Assembly (NCBI RefSeq): GCF_002138415.1
Contig: NZ_CP015612.1
Location: forward strand, 1 to 64,000
Direction: 5' to 3'
Source: Stenotrophomonas maltophilia
GTDB taxonomy: Bacteria; Pseudomonadota; Gammaproteobacteria; Xanthomonadales; Xanthomonadaceae
DNA: 64,000 nucleotides
The notes below the pieces were generated by a model, which saw nothing but the letters and a program-made list of their open reading frames with translations, was not told the origin of the DNA and ran no database searches. Numbering within the stretch: position 1 is the stretch's first letter; the number at the start of each line of letters is the position of its first letter. Positions 39,062-47,036 of this stretch are shown one piece after another. The position numbers and the translations under genes were made by a program.

Positions 39062-39652
39062 TCAGGCCGGGTCGGCCTGCAATGCCTGGATGCGGCGCTG
39101 GTACCAGTCGCCACCGAGCGGATCGAACACCGCCGAGCGCTCCATCTGTGCCTCGTACACGTGTACCGAGATCGCCAGTGCTTCGTCGCTGGCGTTGCGC
39201 AGGGTGTGGTACTCGTGCGGCGGAATCAGGCTGCCGGCACTGCCGCAGCCCCCGCGCAGCACGGCGTGGCGGCGGAAACGCCAGCGCTCACCGGCACACT
39301 CCAGCAGTTCATAGCGGGTGATCTCCAGCTCGCCTGACCACACTCCCTCCACACACCACATGGCATCGTGGTCGTGCAGCGGCGTGCCCTGCCCTGGGCC
39401 CCAGCTCATGGCAATCACGCTGTAGCCGTGTTCGCGGCTGTGGTACAGCGGGCGTCGCGCGTAATGATCACTGACCGGACGGTGTACGCACTCGGGCAAC
39501 TCGATGCGGCTGTCCGCGATGGCTTCCTGCAGCGCCAGCTGCAGGTCGGCGGTGATGCGCTCGGCATCACCGGAGGTCATCGCCGCGTCGACTGCGGCGA
39601 TCAACCGGTCGCGGCCACGGAACGCCGGAAACGGAGAGGTCTGCAGGTCCAT
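39062..39652 (-). CDS. Cysteine-dioxygenase-like cupin
   Basis: The 196-residue protein starts at the ATG at 39652 (MDLQTSPFPAFRGRD). The cupin metal-binding pattern is HDHDAMWCVEGVWSGELE and the third ligand lies in PPHEYHTLRN, consistent with the cysteine dioxygenase type I family. Members oxidise free cysteine or related thiols to sulfinic acids. It could instead act on another small thiol; the substrate is inferred from family only. A TACAGT box lies 7 nt before the start. Confidence 0.8.
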   Translation of the reverse strand: MDLQTSPFPAFRGRDRLIAAVDAAMTSGDAERITADLQLALQEAIADSRIELPECVHRPVSDHYARRPLYHSREHGYSVIAMSWGPGQGTPLHDHDAMWCVEGVWSGELEITRYELLECAGERWRFRRHAVLRGGCGSAGSLIPPHEYHTLRNASDEALAISVHVYEAQMERSAVFDPLGGDWYQRRIQALQADPA

Positions 39653-39659
39653 GCCCCCG

Positions 39660-39665
39660 ACTGTA
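39660..39665 (-). promoter_or_regulatory. -10 box of the cupin gene, leaderless spacing
   Basis: On the minus strand TACAGT lies 7 nt before the start codon at 39652. No ribosome-binding site is visible. Confidence 0.4.
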
Positions 39666-39892
39666 GCGGAGCCTGGTTAAGGGAATGTTGGCGTTCGCGC
39701 GCGTCGCGTCCGCATTCAGGGTGAACACGCGCGGAAGAACGGTTCAGATGCACATCCAGTAGAGCGATCACAATGGAACCTCGCGCAGCAGAAGCGGTCG
39801 AACACGACGCGATCCATCTTCGCTGCGACATTCCGCAACTTCGCGCCCCACGGGCGCAAGGCTAGACTTCTCCGACTTACCTGGTTCTATAC

Positions 39893-40948
39893 ATGTCAGT
39901 GCGAATTATTGGCGATGCCGCGTTGCCGGCATCGAAGGGCAAGGCTGCCACGATCAACGACATCGCACGGCTGTCGGGAGTTTCCAAGAAAACGGTTTCA
40001 AGAATCATCAACAACTCGCCGCTGGTGCGCAAAGACACCCGCGACAAGGTCGAGGCGTTGATGCGCGAGGTCGGTTACGTGCCCGACCCCCTGGCGCGCG
40101 GCCTCGCGTTCCGCCGCTCCTTCCTGATCGGCCTGGTGTATGACGACCCGGGCGCCCAATGCATCGTCGACCTGCAGCACGGCGCGCTGGAAGCGCTGCG
40201 CGGCACCGGCTATGAGCTGGTGGTGCATCCCTGCGACAGCCAGTCTCCGGACTGTGCGCACGGCGTGCGGCGCTTCGTGCAGCAGCAGAAGCTGCACGGC
40301 GTGATCCTGGGCCCGCGTGCCTCCGAGTCGGCTGCGTTGACGGAGATGCTCGACGGCATTGAATGCCGCTACGTCCGCATCAACGCGCATGTGTCGGATG
40401 ACGAGGCACAGGCCGTGGTCACCCATGATCGCGACGGTGCAGCCGCGGCAGCGGGCTACCTGCTCTCGCTCGGCCACCGCGACATCGCGGTGATTGCCGG
40501 TCCGGGTGACCGCCGTACCGCACGCGAGCGGACCCATGGCTTCCTCGACCGGCTGGCGCAGGTGGGCCTGACCCTGCCGGGTGAACGCGTGCTGGAAGCG
40601 GGCGATACGTTCGAGTCGGGCGTGCATGCCGCCGAACGGCTGCTGATGGGCGGACAACGCCCCAGTGCGATCTTTGCCGGCAACGACGAAATGGCCGCCG
40701 GCGTGTACCAGGTGGCGTTGCGTGCGGGTATCGCGGTGCCGCAGCAGTTGTCGATCGTCAGCTACGACGACAGCCCGCTGGCGTCGCGGCTGTGGCCGCC
40801 GCTGACCTCGGTGCGCCGCCATGTGTCCGACATCGGACGCATGGCGGCGTCGATGCTGGTGCAGGCCGACGTGCCGGATGTGCCGACCGCAACCAGCGTG
40901 CATCCGCAATTGATGGTGCGCGGTTCCTGCCGGGCCGTGGACGCCTGA
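39893..40948 (+). CDS. LacI-family transcriptional regulator
   Basis: The 351-residue protein starts MSVRIIGDAALPASKG, slightly longer than usual at its N-terminus. The helix-turn-helix reads TINDIARLSGVSKKTVSRIINN, the LacI signature. The sugar-binding domain follows with GLVYDDPGAQCIVDLQHGALEAL and GDTFESGVHAAERLLMG. It should repress or activate a sugar-use operon; nearby eda is a possible but unproven target. It stands alone, convergent with phhA. Confidence 0.92.
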   Translation: MSVRIIGDAALPASKGKAATINDIARLSGVSKKTVSRIINNSPLVRKDTRDKVEALMREVGYVPDPLARGLAFRRSFLIGLVYDDPGAQCIVDLQHGALEALRGTGYELVVHPCDSQSPDCAHGVRRFVQQQKLHGVILGPRASESAALTEMLDGIECRYVRINAHVSDDEAQAVVTHDRDGAAAAAGYLLSLGHRDIAVIAGPGDRRTARERTHGFLDRLAQVGLTLPGERVLEAGDTFESGVHAAERLLMGGQRPSAIFAGNDEMAAGVYQVALRAGIAVPQQLSIVSYDDSPLASRLWPPLTSVRRHVSDIGRMAASMLVQADVPDVPTATSVHPQLMVRGSCRAVDA

Positions 40949-40997
40949 TTGCCCTGCCCTCGCCTGCACCGCCGTAACGGTGCAGGCAGGCAGCAAC

Positions 40998-41027
40998 GAA
41001 AACGGCGCATCCAGGTGCGCCGTTTTC
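40998..41027. terminator. Bidirectional terminator between the LacI gene and phhA
   Basis: A perfect 12-bp stem, GAAAACGGCGCA (40998-41009) with TGCGCCGTTTTC (41016-41027), and a 6-nt loop have A/T-rich ends on both sides. It suits both convergent genes. Confidence 0.88.
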
Positions 41028-41053
41028 AGTGCGAAGCGGTGTGCGCCGTGCGC

Positions 41054-41947
41054 TTACACGTCGCCGCCGTCGGCCCAGCCTTCGCCGGTGCCGGCCTGGA
41101 ACACGCGGTCATCGTCCTGCACATCGCCTGCCGGCAGATGCGCCTGGTCTGACAGTGCCGCGTAGATCGGAGTGAAGTCCGGCGACGTTGCCTGCATCAG
41201 CTGTTCGAAGCTGTCGATGACGAAGTAGGTCTTCTGGAAGGTGTCTATGCGGTACTTCGTGCGCATGATCCGCTGCAGGTCGAAACCGATGCGGTTGGGC
41301 GCGGCCGATTCCAGCGAGTACAGCGACTCGCCCTTCGAAGAAACGATGCCGGCGCCGTAGATGCGCAGGCCGTCGGGCGTATCGATCAGGCCGAACTCCA
41401 CCGTGTACCAGTACAGGCGGGTCAGGTTCTGCAGCGCATCCGGGCCGATCGCGTGGGCTTTGACGCCGCCACGGCCGTACGCCTCCATGTAGTCGGCGAA
41501 CACCGGGTTCATCAGCAGCGGCACATGGCCGAACAGATCGTGGAACAGGTCCGGTTCGGCGATGTAGTCGATCTGGTCCGGGCGGCGGATCCACCAGGTC
41601 ACCGGGAATCGGCGGTTGGCCAGATGGTCGAAGAAATCCAGTTCCGGCAACAGGCCTTCCACGCCGACCAGGGTCCAGCCGGTGGCCGCGCCCAGTACCT
41701 CGTTGAGCTGGTCGAAGCGCGGAATCATGTGCGCGTTCATGCCCATCTCGTCCTGTGCATCCAGGAATTCCTGGCAGGCGCGGCCGACCAGAAGTTCGCG
41801 CTGGCGCTGGTACAGCGTGCTCCAGGTGGCGTGGTCGTCGGCGCTGTAGGTGTCCCACGGCTGCTCGACGAGCGCGGTGGTATACACCGGCACGTAGCCC
41901 TTGTCGGTCTGCTGGTGTTCGACGCGGCGGGGCTGGGCGAGGTCCAT
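41054..41947 (-). CDS. phhA: Phenylalanine 4-monooxygenase
   Basis: PhhA hydroxylates phenylalanine to tyrosine with tetrahydrobiopterin and non-heme iron. The 297-residue protein starts at the ATG at 41947 (MDLAQPRRVEHQQTDKGYVPVYTTAL). Iron ligands are the two histidines in HDLFGHVPLL and the glutamate in WYTVEFGL. Length matches bacterial monomeric enzymes. It is divergent from an Lrp/AsnC regulator, with a 125-bp intergenic region. Confidence 0.97.
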   Translation of the reverse strand: MDLAQPRRVEHQQTDKGYVPVYTTALVEQPWDTYSADDHATWSTLYQRQRELLVGRACQEFLDAQDEMGMNAHMIPRFDQLNEVLGAATGWTLVGVEGLLPELDFFDHLANRRFPVTWWIRRPDQIDYIAEPDLFHDLFGHVPLLMNPVFADYMEAYGRGGVKAHAIGPDALQNLTRLYWYTVEFGLIDTPDGLRIYGAGIVSSKGESLYSLESAAPNRIGFDLQRIMRTKYRIDTFQKTYFVIDSFEQLMQATSPDFTPIYAALSDQAHLPAGDVQDDDRVFQAGTGEGWADGGDV

Positions 41948-42011
41948 GGGGCACTCCGGGATGAGATACCCACGATGCTAGGGCAGGGCGCGCGCAACAG
42001 GGTTGCAAAAG

Positions 42012-42038
42012 TTGCGCCGATTGGCCTTGTTGGCGCAA
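42012..42038. promoter_or_regulatory. Inverted repeat, possible Lrp operator
   Basis: TTGCGCC (42012-42018) and GGCGCAA (42032-42038) are inverted with centres about 20 bp apart, two helical turns, in the phhA-lrp gap. A related GTTGCAAAAGTTGCG lies just upstream. It is a natural place for the adjacent regulator to bind. Confidence 0.4.
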
Positions 42039-42072
42039 TATCCTTGCGTACTCACCATGTTGCGGGGCAACA

Positions 42073-42555
42073 ATGGCCGGAGAAGTCCAGTTCGATCGCA
42101 CGGATATACGTCTGCTGGCTGAAATCCAGCGGGATGGGCGCGCCACCAACGCCGAGCTGGCGACGCGGGTGAACCTCTCACCCTCGGCCTGCCTGCGCCG
42201 CCTGCAGCGGCTGGAAAGCGAGGGCGTGATCGTCGGCTATGGCGCGCGGCTGGAACCGCGCCAGTTGCGCCTGGGCCTGCAGGCCTTCGTGCGCGTGCAG
42301 CTGGAAAAGCACGACCAGGCCGCCATCGGCCACTTCGTGGACAGCGTGCAGGGTTGGGATGAAGTGGTGGCCTGCCACGCGCTGACCGGTGACATGGACT
42401 ACCTGCTGCACGTCTACGTGCGTGACCTGGAGCATTTCTCGCACTTCCTGCTGGACCGGCTGCTCAATGCTGGCGGCGTGGCCGATGCCAATTCCAGCTT
42501 CGTGCTGCGCACGGTAAAGGGCTTCCAGGCATTGCCGCTTTCGCAGCTGGAATAA
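42073..42555 (+). CDS. Lrp/AsnC-family regulator
   Basis: The 160-residue protein has a winged helix-turn-helix (LLAEIQRDGRATNAELATRVNLSPSACLRRLQRLESEGVI) and the RAM ligand domain with VVACHALTGDMDYLLHVYV. ATG 42073 lies immediately after the intergenic region with no strong ribosome-binding site. It is divergent from phhA and, by analogy with PhhR-like or Lrp pairs, probably controls phenylalanine or tyrosine use. The effector is not visible. Confidence 0.93.
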   Translation: MAGEVQFDRTDIRLLAEIQRDGRATNAELATRVNLSPSACLRRLQRLESEGVIVGYGARLEPRQLRLGLQAFVRVQLEKHDQAAIGHFVDSVQGWDEVVACHALTGDMDYLLHVYVRDLEHFSHFLLDRLLNAGGVADANSSFVLRTVKGFQALPLSQLE

Positions 42556-42642
42556 GCGCACCGCTGCGATTTGACGGCGCCGGGCGGGTAGCCGAGCATC
42601 TCCGCCCTGCGCGCGTCGCAGCGTTCCTTTCCGGTTCCACGC

Positions 42643-44643
42643 ATGTCCGAATTCCAGCACCCGCTGCCCACCACCACGTTCCTGCCGCTGCAGCGCAAGT
42701 CGCTGGCGCGCTACGTCGCCCATGGCACGCCACCGCAGACCGCAGTGGAGCAGGCCGGGCTGATGGCCGCGCAGCTGTGCCGGACGCGCCTGCATCCAGC
42801 GGCTGAGATCGAGCGCCTGCTGCATGATGCCTGCGCGTTGTTTGCCGGCAACGAAGGCGCGGCTGCACAGCTGGCCGGGCCCGGTGGCGGTGGCCAGCCG
42901 GAACTGGATGCCTGGCTGAGCGCATTGGCCGGCCACGGCGTGCTGCTGGCACCGGCGGAGATCCTGCAGGACTTCATCGTGCAGTCGCCCAGCGAGTACC
43001 CCGGCCTGGCCCTGCAGCAGGCCTGCCAGGAAACCCTGGTCGAACATGAGATCCGCTTTCCCGCCACCTTTTCCAGTGACGATGACGAGGCCACGCAGGA
43101 TGAGGTTGTCGCCGAGGATGCGCGGTCGGTCGAACACCATGGCCTGTACACCTCCGAGCAGGCCCGCGTGCTGCGCGCCATCGCCGCCAACCCCGATGAG
43201 CTGATCGACCTCGATGGCTATGCCGGCACCGGCAAGGGCCACCTGGTGCTGGCGCTGATGGAGGCGCGGCCGGGCCGCTACACCTACGTGGCGCCCTCGC
43301 GTGGGCAGGTGGAAGCTTTCCGCGCCCGCGTGCCGGCCAGCACCGCGGTGCGCCTGCTGACCCAGATCGAATTCGCCAACCGCGTGGCCCAGCACGCCGC
43401 ACGCAGCGGCCAGACCGGTGGCTTCGTCGCCAGCTACCGGCGCAGCACCCGTACGCCGCGCGAGATTGCCGGCCGCATCGGCCTGCAGGGCATCGGTGGG
43501 CGCAGCCCGGAGCAGGTGCTGCTGACCGCGTTCGAGGCCATCAACCGTTGGTGCGCATCGTCGGCCCCGGGCTTGGCGTTCCAGCATTTCGACCGTTCGG
43601 TGCCCGCCGCGATGCTCGATGTGTCGCCGTACATGGCGGCCGCCGAGCACGTCTGGCGCTGCATGTTCGACGCCGAGCTGCAGCGGGGCACGCTGCTGAG
43701 CCTCAGCCCGGCGCACATCGGCAAGTGGTTGGTGCTGCGCGGCGTCACCCCGCCGCAGGACATGGGCATGCTGCTGGTGGACGAGGCGCATGACCTGAGC
43801 CCGTCGTGGAAGCAGTTGCTGGCCGGCCATGCGCCTGGCGTGGTCAGCCTGGGTGATCCGCACCAGTGCCTGACCGGTACGGTGCCGCGCTGGGCCGCGT
43901 CGAAGGTGCTGGAAATGCACCAGTCGGTGCGCCAGGGCAACCAGGTCGAGGGCCTGGTCAACCAGACCCTGGCACTGGATGGACTGGGCCAGGAAAGTGG
44001 GCCGTTCGTCGGTGCCGCCGACCGCGCCACCGGTGTGCTGCATTACCGCGACTGGGCGCAGGTGCCGAGCGAGGGCCTGCGCATCCATGGAAGCGTCGTC
44101 GATCTGGCCCTGGATGCGGCACAGCTGCACGCACTCGGGTTGCGGCCCTACCTGCATCCGGCATCGCTGCGCGCGCTGCGCAGCGTGCTGCAGCGGCCGC
44201 TGGATGCGTGGCGCCGGCGCCGCGACAGCGCATCGGACCAGGAATGGGAGCGCTTCCTCGCCACCCAGGCCGACGACGGGCAGGGCGCGCTGGTCGAACT
44301 GTTCGCGTCTGCCGATCGGGTGCAGTCACTGCTGCAGGCGCTCGACGATCAGGACACGCCCGCAGAAGGGCGTGTGGCGCTGTGCCTGGCCGAGCACGCG
44401 AAGAACCTGCAGTTCGACGTGGTCTCGCTGTCACCCGGTTGCTTCAGTGCGGGGCAGGGCGGGCGCATCTGGCACAACCCGGTGCGTGCGGTCTATCTGG
44501 CACTCACCCGTGCGCGACGCCAGCTGCATGTGCCGGCCGATGGCATGGAACAGCTGCAGCACACGGCGACACTGCAGGAACAGGCGCGCCAGAGGCACAG
44601 GCGCGAGCGGCAGCAGGCCAGCGGTTACCGGCCCGCGCGCTAG
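42643..44643 (+). CDS. UvrD-like helicase family protein with altered P-loop
   Basis: The 666-residue protein has an unassigned ~175-residue N-terminal region, then a superfamily-1 motor. The P-loop is GYAGTGKGH (192-200): the usual Ser/Thr after Lys is Gly199. Walker B is LLVDEAHD (377-384), motif III is GDPHQ (404-408) and motif VI is LALTRARRQLHV (near 619-629). The motor is therefore otherwise intact. I cannot place it in a named subfamily. It is separate from the Rep helicase at 59110 and follows the Lrp gene, with about 87 bp between. Confidence 0.75.
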   Translation: MSEFQHPLPTTTFLPLQRKSLARYVAHGTPPQTAVEQAGLMAAQLCRTRLHPAAEIERLLHDACALFAGNEGAAAQLAGPGGGGQPELDAWLSALAGHGVLLAPAEILQDFIVQSPSEYPGLALQQACQETLVEHEIRFPATFSSDDDEATQDEVVAEDARSVEHHGLYTSEQARVLRAIAANPDELIDLDGYAGTGKGHLVLALMEARPGRYTYVAPSRGQVEAFRARVPASTAVRLLTQIEFANRVAQHAARSGQTGGFVASYRRSTRTPREIAGRIGLQGIGGRSPEQVLLTAFEAINRWCASSAPGLAFQHFDRSVPAAMLDVSPYMAAAEHVWRCMFDAELQRGTLLSLSPAHIGKWLVLRGVTPPQDMGMLLVDEAHDLSPSWKQLLAGHAPGVVSLGDPHQCLTGTVPRWAASKVLEMHQSVRQGNQVEGLVNQTLALDGLGQESGPFVGAADRATGVLHYRDWAQVPSEGLRIHGSVVDLALDAAQLHALGLRPYLHPASLRALRSVLQRPLDAWRRRRDSASDQEWERFLATQADDGQGALVELFASADRVQSLLQALDDQDTPAEGRVALCLAEHAKNLQFDVVSLSPGCFSAGQGGRIWHNPVRAVYLALTRARRQLHVPADGMEQLQHTATLQEQARQRHRRERQQASGYRPAR

Positions 44644-44682
44644 AACGCGCGTCGCTGTCTGGCAGCGCCACGCTGGCTCGGG

Positions 44683-45675
44683 TCAGCACTTGTCCTTGCG
44701 GCCCATCAGCTTGCCCAGGCGCGAGGCTTCCTCGCACTTCGGCGCGGCCACCGGTGCCGGTGCCGCTGCGGCGGCGCGTGCACGCTGCAGCTGCTGGATC
44801 TTGGCGCGGATCTGCGGCATCGCGGCCATCGCGGCCTTCTCGCCTTCCAGGATCGCGGTGCCACGCTGGCTGAAGTCGGCGGCGCCGATGTCCAGCACCT
44901 TCGGGCGGATGACGATGTCGGCGCGTGCCAGTTCCTGTTCGCCCAGGCGCTGGCCCATGATCGAGATCGACTGGTTGACGATGCCCAGCATGTCGGTCGG
45001 CGCCTTGCCGCTGGCCTTGCTGGAGATGTCCACGGCGATCACGAAGTCGGCGCCGAGCTGGCGCGCGGCATCCACCGGCACCGGGCTGACCACGCCACCG
45101 TCGATGTAGTTGCGGCCACCGATCTTCACCGGCTCGAACACACCGGGAATGCTGCTGGACGCGCGCACCGCCTGGCCGACGTTGCCGCGCACGAAGATCG
45201 CACGCTCGCCGGTCTCCAGCTGGGTGGCAACGGCGGCGAACGGCTTCTTCAGTCGCTCGGCGGGACGGTTGGCAACCTGCTCGTTGACGTAGTCCTGCAG
45301 CTTCTGGCCCTGCACCAGGCCACCGGAGAACAGGCGCACGTCGCGGATGCTGGCTTCGTCCAGTGCCACCGCCTTGCTCTGCATCTGGAACGCGTCCATG
45401 CCGCTGGCATACAGCGCGCCGACCACGCTGCCGGCGCTGGTGCCGGACACCACGGCCGGCTCGAAGCCATTGGCCTCCAGCATCTTGATCACGCCGATGT
45501 GGGCGAAGCCCTTGGCCGCGCCGCCTCCGAGGGCGATGCCGATCTTCACCGGCTTGGCCTGCGGCACCACGGTGGGTGCCGGCGGCGGCGTGGGACGGAC
45601 CGGATCGCCACCGCAGCCGGCCAGCAGGCCGATCAGGGCGACGGACAGCAGCATGCGGGGGCGGAACAGGCTCAT
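44683..45675 (-). CDS. Patatin-like phospholipase, lipoprotein
   Basis: The 330-residue protein starts at the ATG at 45675 (MSLFRPRMLLSVALIGLLAGC), giving a lipoprotein signal. The patatin motifs are present: the oxyanion GGGAAKG, the nucleophile GTSAG and the catalytic Asp in YIDGGV. It resembles RssA-type patatins and likely deacylates a lipid in the periplasm or outer membrane. A longer upstream reading through an SMAG repeat is not credible. Confidence 0.9.
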   Translation of the reverse strand: MSLFRPRMLLSVALIGLLAGCGGDPVRPTPPPAPTVVPQAKPVKIGIALGGGAAKGFAHIGVIKMLEANGFEPAVVSGTSAGSVVGALYASGMDAFQMQSKAVALDEASIRDVRLFSGGLVQGQKLQDYVNEQVANRPAERLKKPFAAVATQLETGERAIFVRGNVGQAVRASSSIPGVFEPVKIGGRNYIDGGVVSPVPVDAARQLGADFVIAVDISSKASGKAPTDMLGIVNQSISIMGQRLGEQELARADIVIRPKVLDIGAADFSQRGTAILEGEKAAMAAMPQIRAKIQQLQRARAAAAAPAPVAAPKCEEASRLGKLMGRKDKC

Positions 45676-45772
45676 CGGCAGTGCGCTCGCGGCGCCGGAT
45701 TCAGGAAAGGGCGCCAGCATACCGAAGCCGTGGCGGGGCGGGCAGGGTAGGAAACATCGCCCATTCATAAAG

Positions 45773-45850
45773 GTAGTGCCGGCCGCTGGCCGGCAATCAT
45801 TGGGAACCTGGCAGCGGTTCATGAGGCTGCCGGCCAGCGGCCGGCACGAC
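45773..45850. repeat. SMAG repeat, paired copies
   Basis: GTAGTGCCGGCCGCTGGCCGGCA (45773-45795) and TGCCGGCCAGCGGCCGGCACGAC (45828-45850) are inverted, with 32 bases between. The second ends GAC in place of TAC. It fills the gap between the patatin gene and the AIM24 gene. Confidence 0.9.
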
Positions 45851-45859
45851 CGGGGGCGG

Positions 45860-46876
45860 TCAGAACCGGTTGTCGCCGTCCAGCATCCGGCCCAGGCCGC
45901 CCAGCACCGAGCCTTCGCCGCGGTTCTGACCACCGCCCTGCGGCGCGGCCATCCACATGCGGCCGGCCAGACGCGAGAACGGCAGCGACTGCAGCCAGAC
46001 CTTGCCCGGACCGGTCAGCGTGGCCAGGAAAACGCCTTCGCCACCGAACAGCATGCTCTTGATGCCGGCCACCCGGCGCACATCCATGTCCACGGTCGGG
46101 TGGTAGGCCACCACGCAGCCGGTATCCACATCCAGCCGCTCGCCCGCGGCCAGCTCGCGCTCCACCACGCAACCGCCGGCATGGATGAACACCCAGCCGT
46201 CGCCTTCCAGCTTCTGCATGATGAAGCCTTCGCCACCGAACAGGCCGGTCATGATCTTGCGCTGGAACTGCACGCCGATCTGCACGCCGCGCGCGCCGGC
46301 CAGGAAGCTGTCCTTCTGGCAGATCAGGCGGCCGCCATGCTGGTCCAGCTTCATTGCCAGTACGGTTCCGGGGTAGGGGGCGGCGAAGGCGACCTTGCCC
46401 TTGCCGTGGCCGCTCTGGGTGTAGACGGTGGCAAACAGGCTCTCGCCGGTCAGCACGCGCTTGCCGGCGGCCATCACCTTGCCCATGAAGCCGCCGCCCT
46501 GGTCGCCGTTGGCGGCGCCGAACACCGTATCCATCTGCACGGTGGCGTCCTTGAACATCAATGCGCCGGCCTCGGCAATGGCGCTCTCACCGGGGTCGAG
46601 CTCGATTTCCACGAACTGCATTTCATGGCCGACGATGCGGAACTCGATGTCGTCGGCGCGGCTGCTGGCAGCGGCGGGGACCGGCGGCGGGGTGTTCGGC
46701 ATGCCCGGGGCCGCGGACTGCAGTTCGGGCACCTCGGCGATCGAGGTCCACCCGCTCATGCCCTGGCACCAGGCCAGGGAGCGCGGGTTGGCCTGGGCGT
46801 AGCGGCGCGCGGCCTCGTCATCAAGCGGGCCGATACGCTCGGCCTGGGCGGAGGCATGGAAGTACCACTGGGTCAT
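45860..46876 (-). CDS. AIM24/TIGR00266-family protein with GYF-like N-terminus
   Basis: The 338-residue protein starts at the ATG at 46876 (MTQWYFHASAQAERIGPL). Residues 1-50 look like a GYF_2 domain (WYFHASAQAERIGPLDDEAARR...W), a short protein-interaction module. After a Pro/Ala linker, residues about 75-310 form the AIM24 beta-domain, with repeated FxGGEGF and GGEGVFLATL patterns. Family function is unknown; bacterial members are cytoplasmic. The GYF domain is a natural partner-binding addition. Confidence 0.82.
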   Translation of the reverse strand: MTQWYFHASAQAERIGPLDDEAARRYAQANPRSLAWCQGMSGWTSIAEVPELQSAAPGMPNTPPPVPAAASSRADDIEFRIVGHEMQFVEIELDPGESAIAEAGALMFKDATVQMDTVFGAANGDQGGGFMGKVMAAGKRVLTGESLFATVYTQSGHGKGKVAFAAPYPGTVLAMKLDQHGGRLICQKDSFLAGARGVQIGVQFQRKIMTGLFGGEGFIMQKLEGDGWVFIHAGGCVVERELAAGERLDVDTGCVVAYHPTVDMDVRRVAGIKSMLFGGEGVFLATLTGPGKVWLQSLPFSRLAGRMWMAAPQGGGQNRGEGSVLGGLGRMLDGDNRF

Positions 46877-47036
46877 CGCGGCGGCTCCGCAGGGCTGGTA
46901 AACCGCGAGTCTAGCGAGCACGCGGGGGGCCGGGGCGACGGGGCCATGAACGGCAGGCATTTGCGGGGCAGGTGCTGTATTGCAACAATTATCTGGTAGC
47001 GCCGTTTTACCACCCCTCCAAACACAGCCTACCGCC

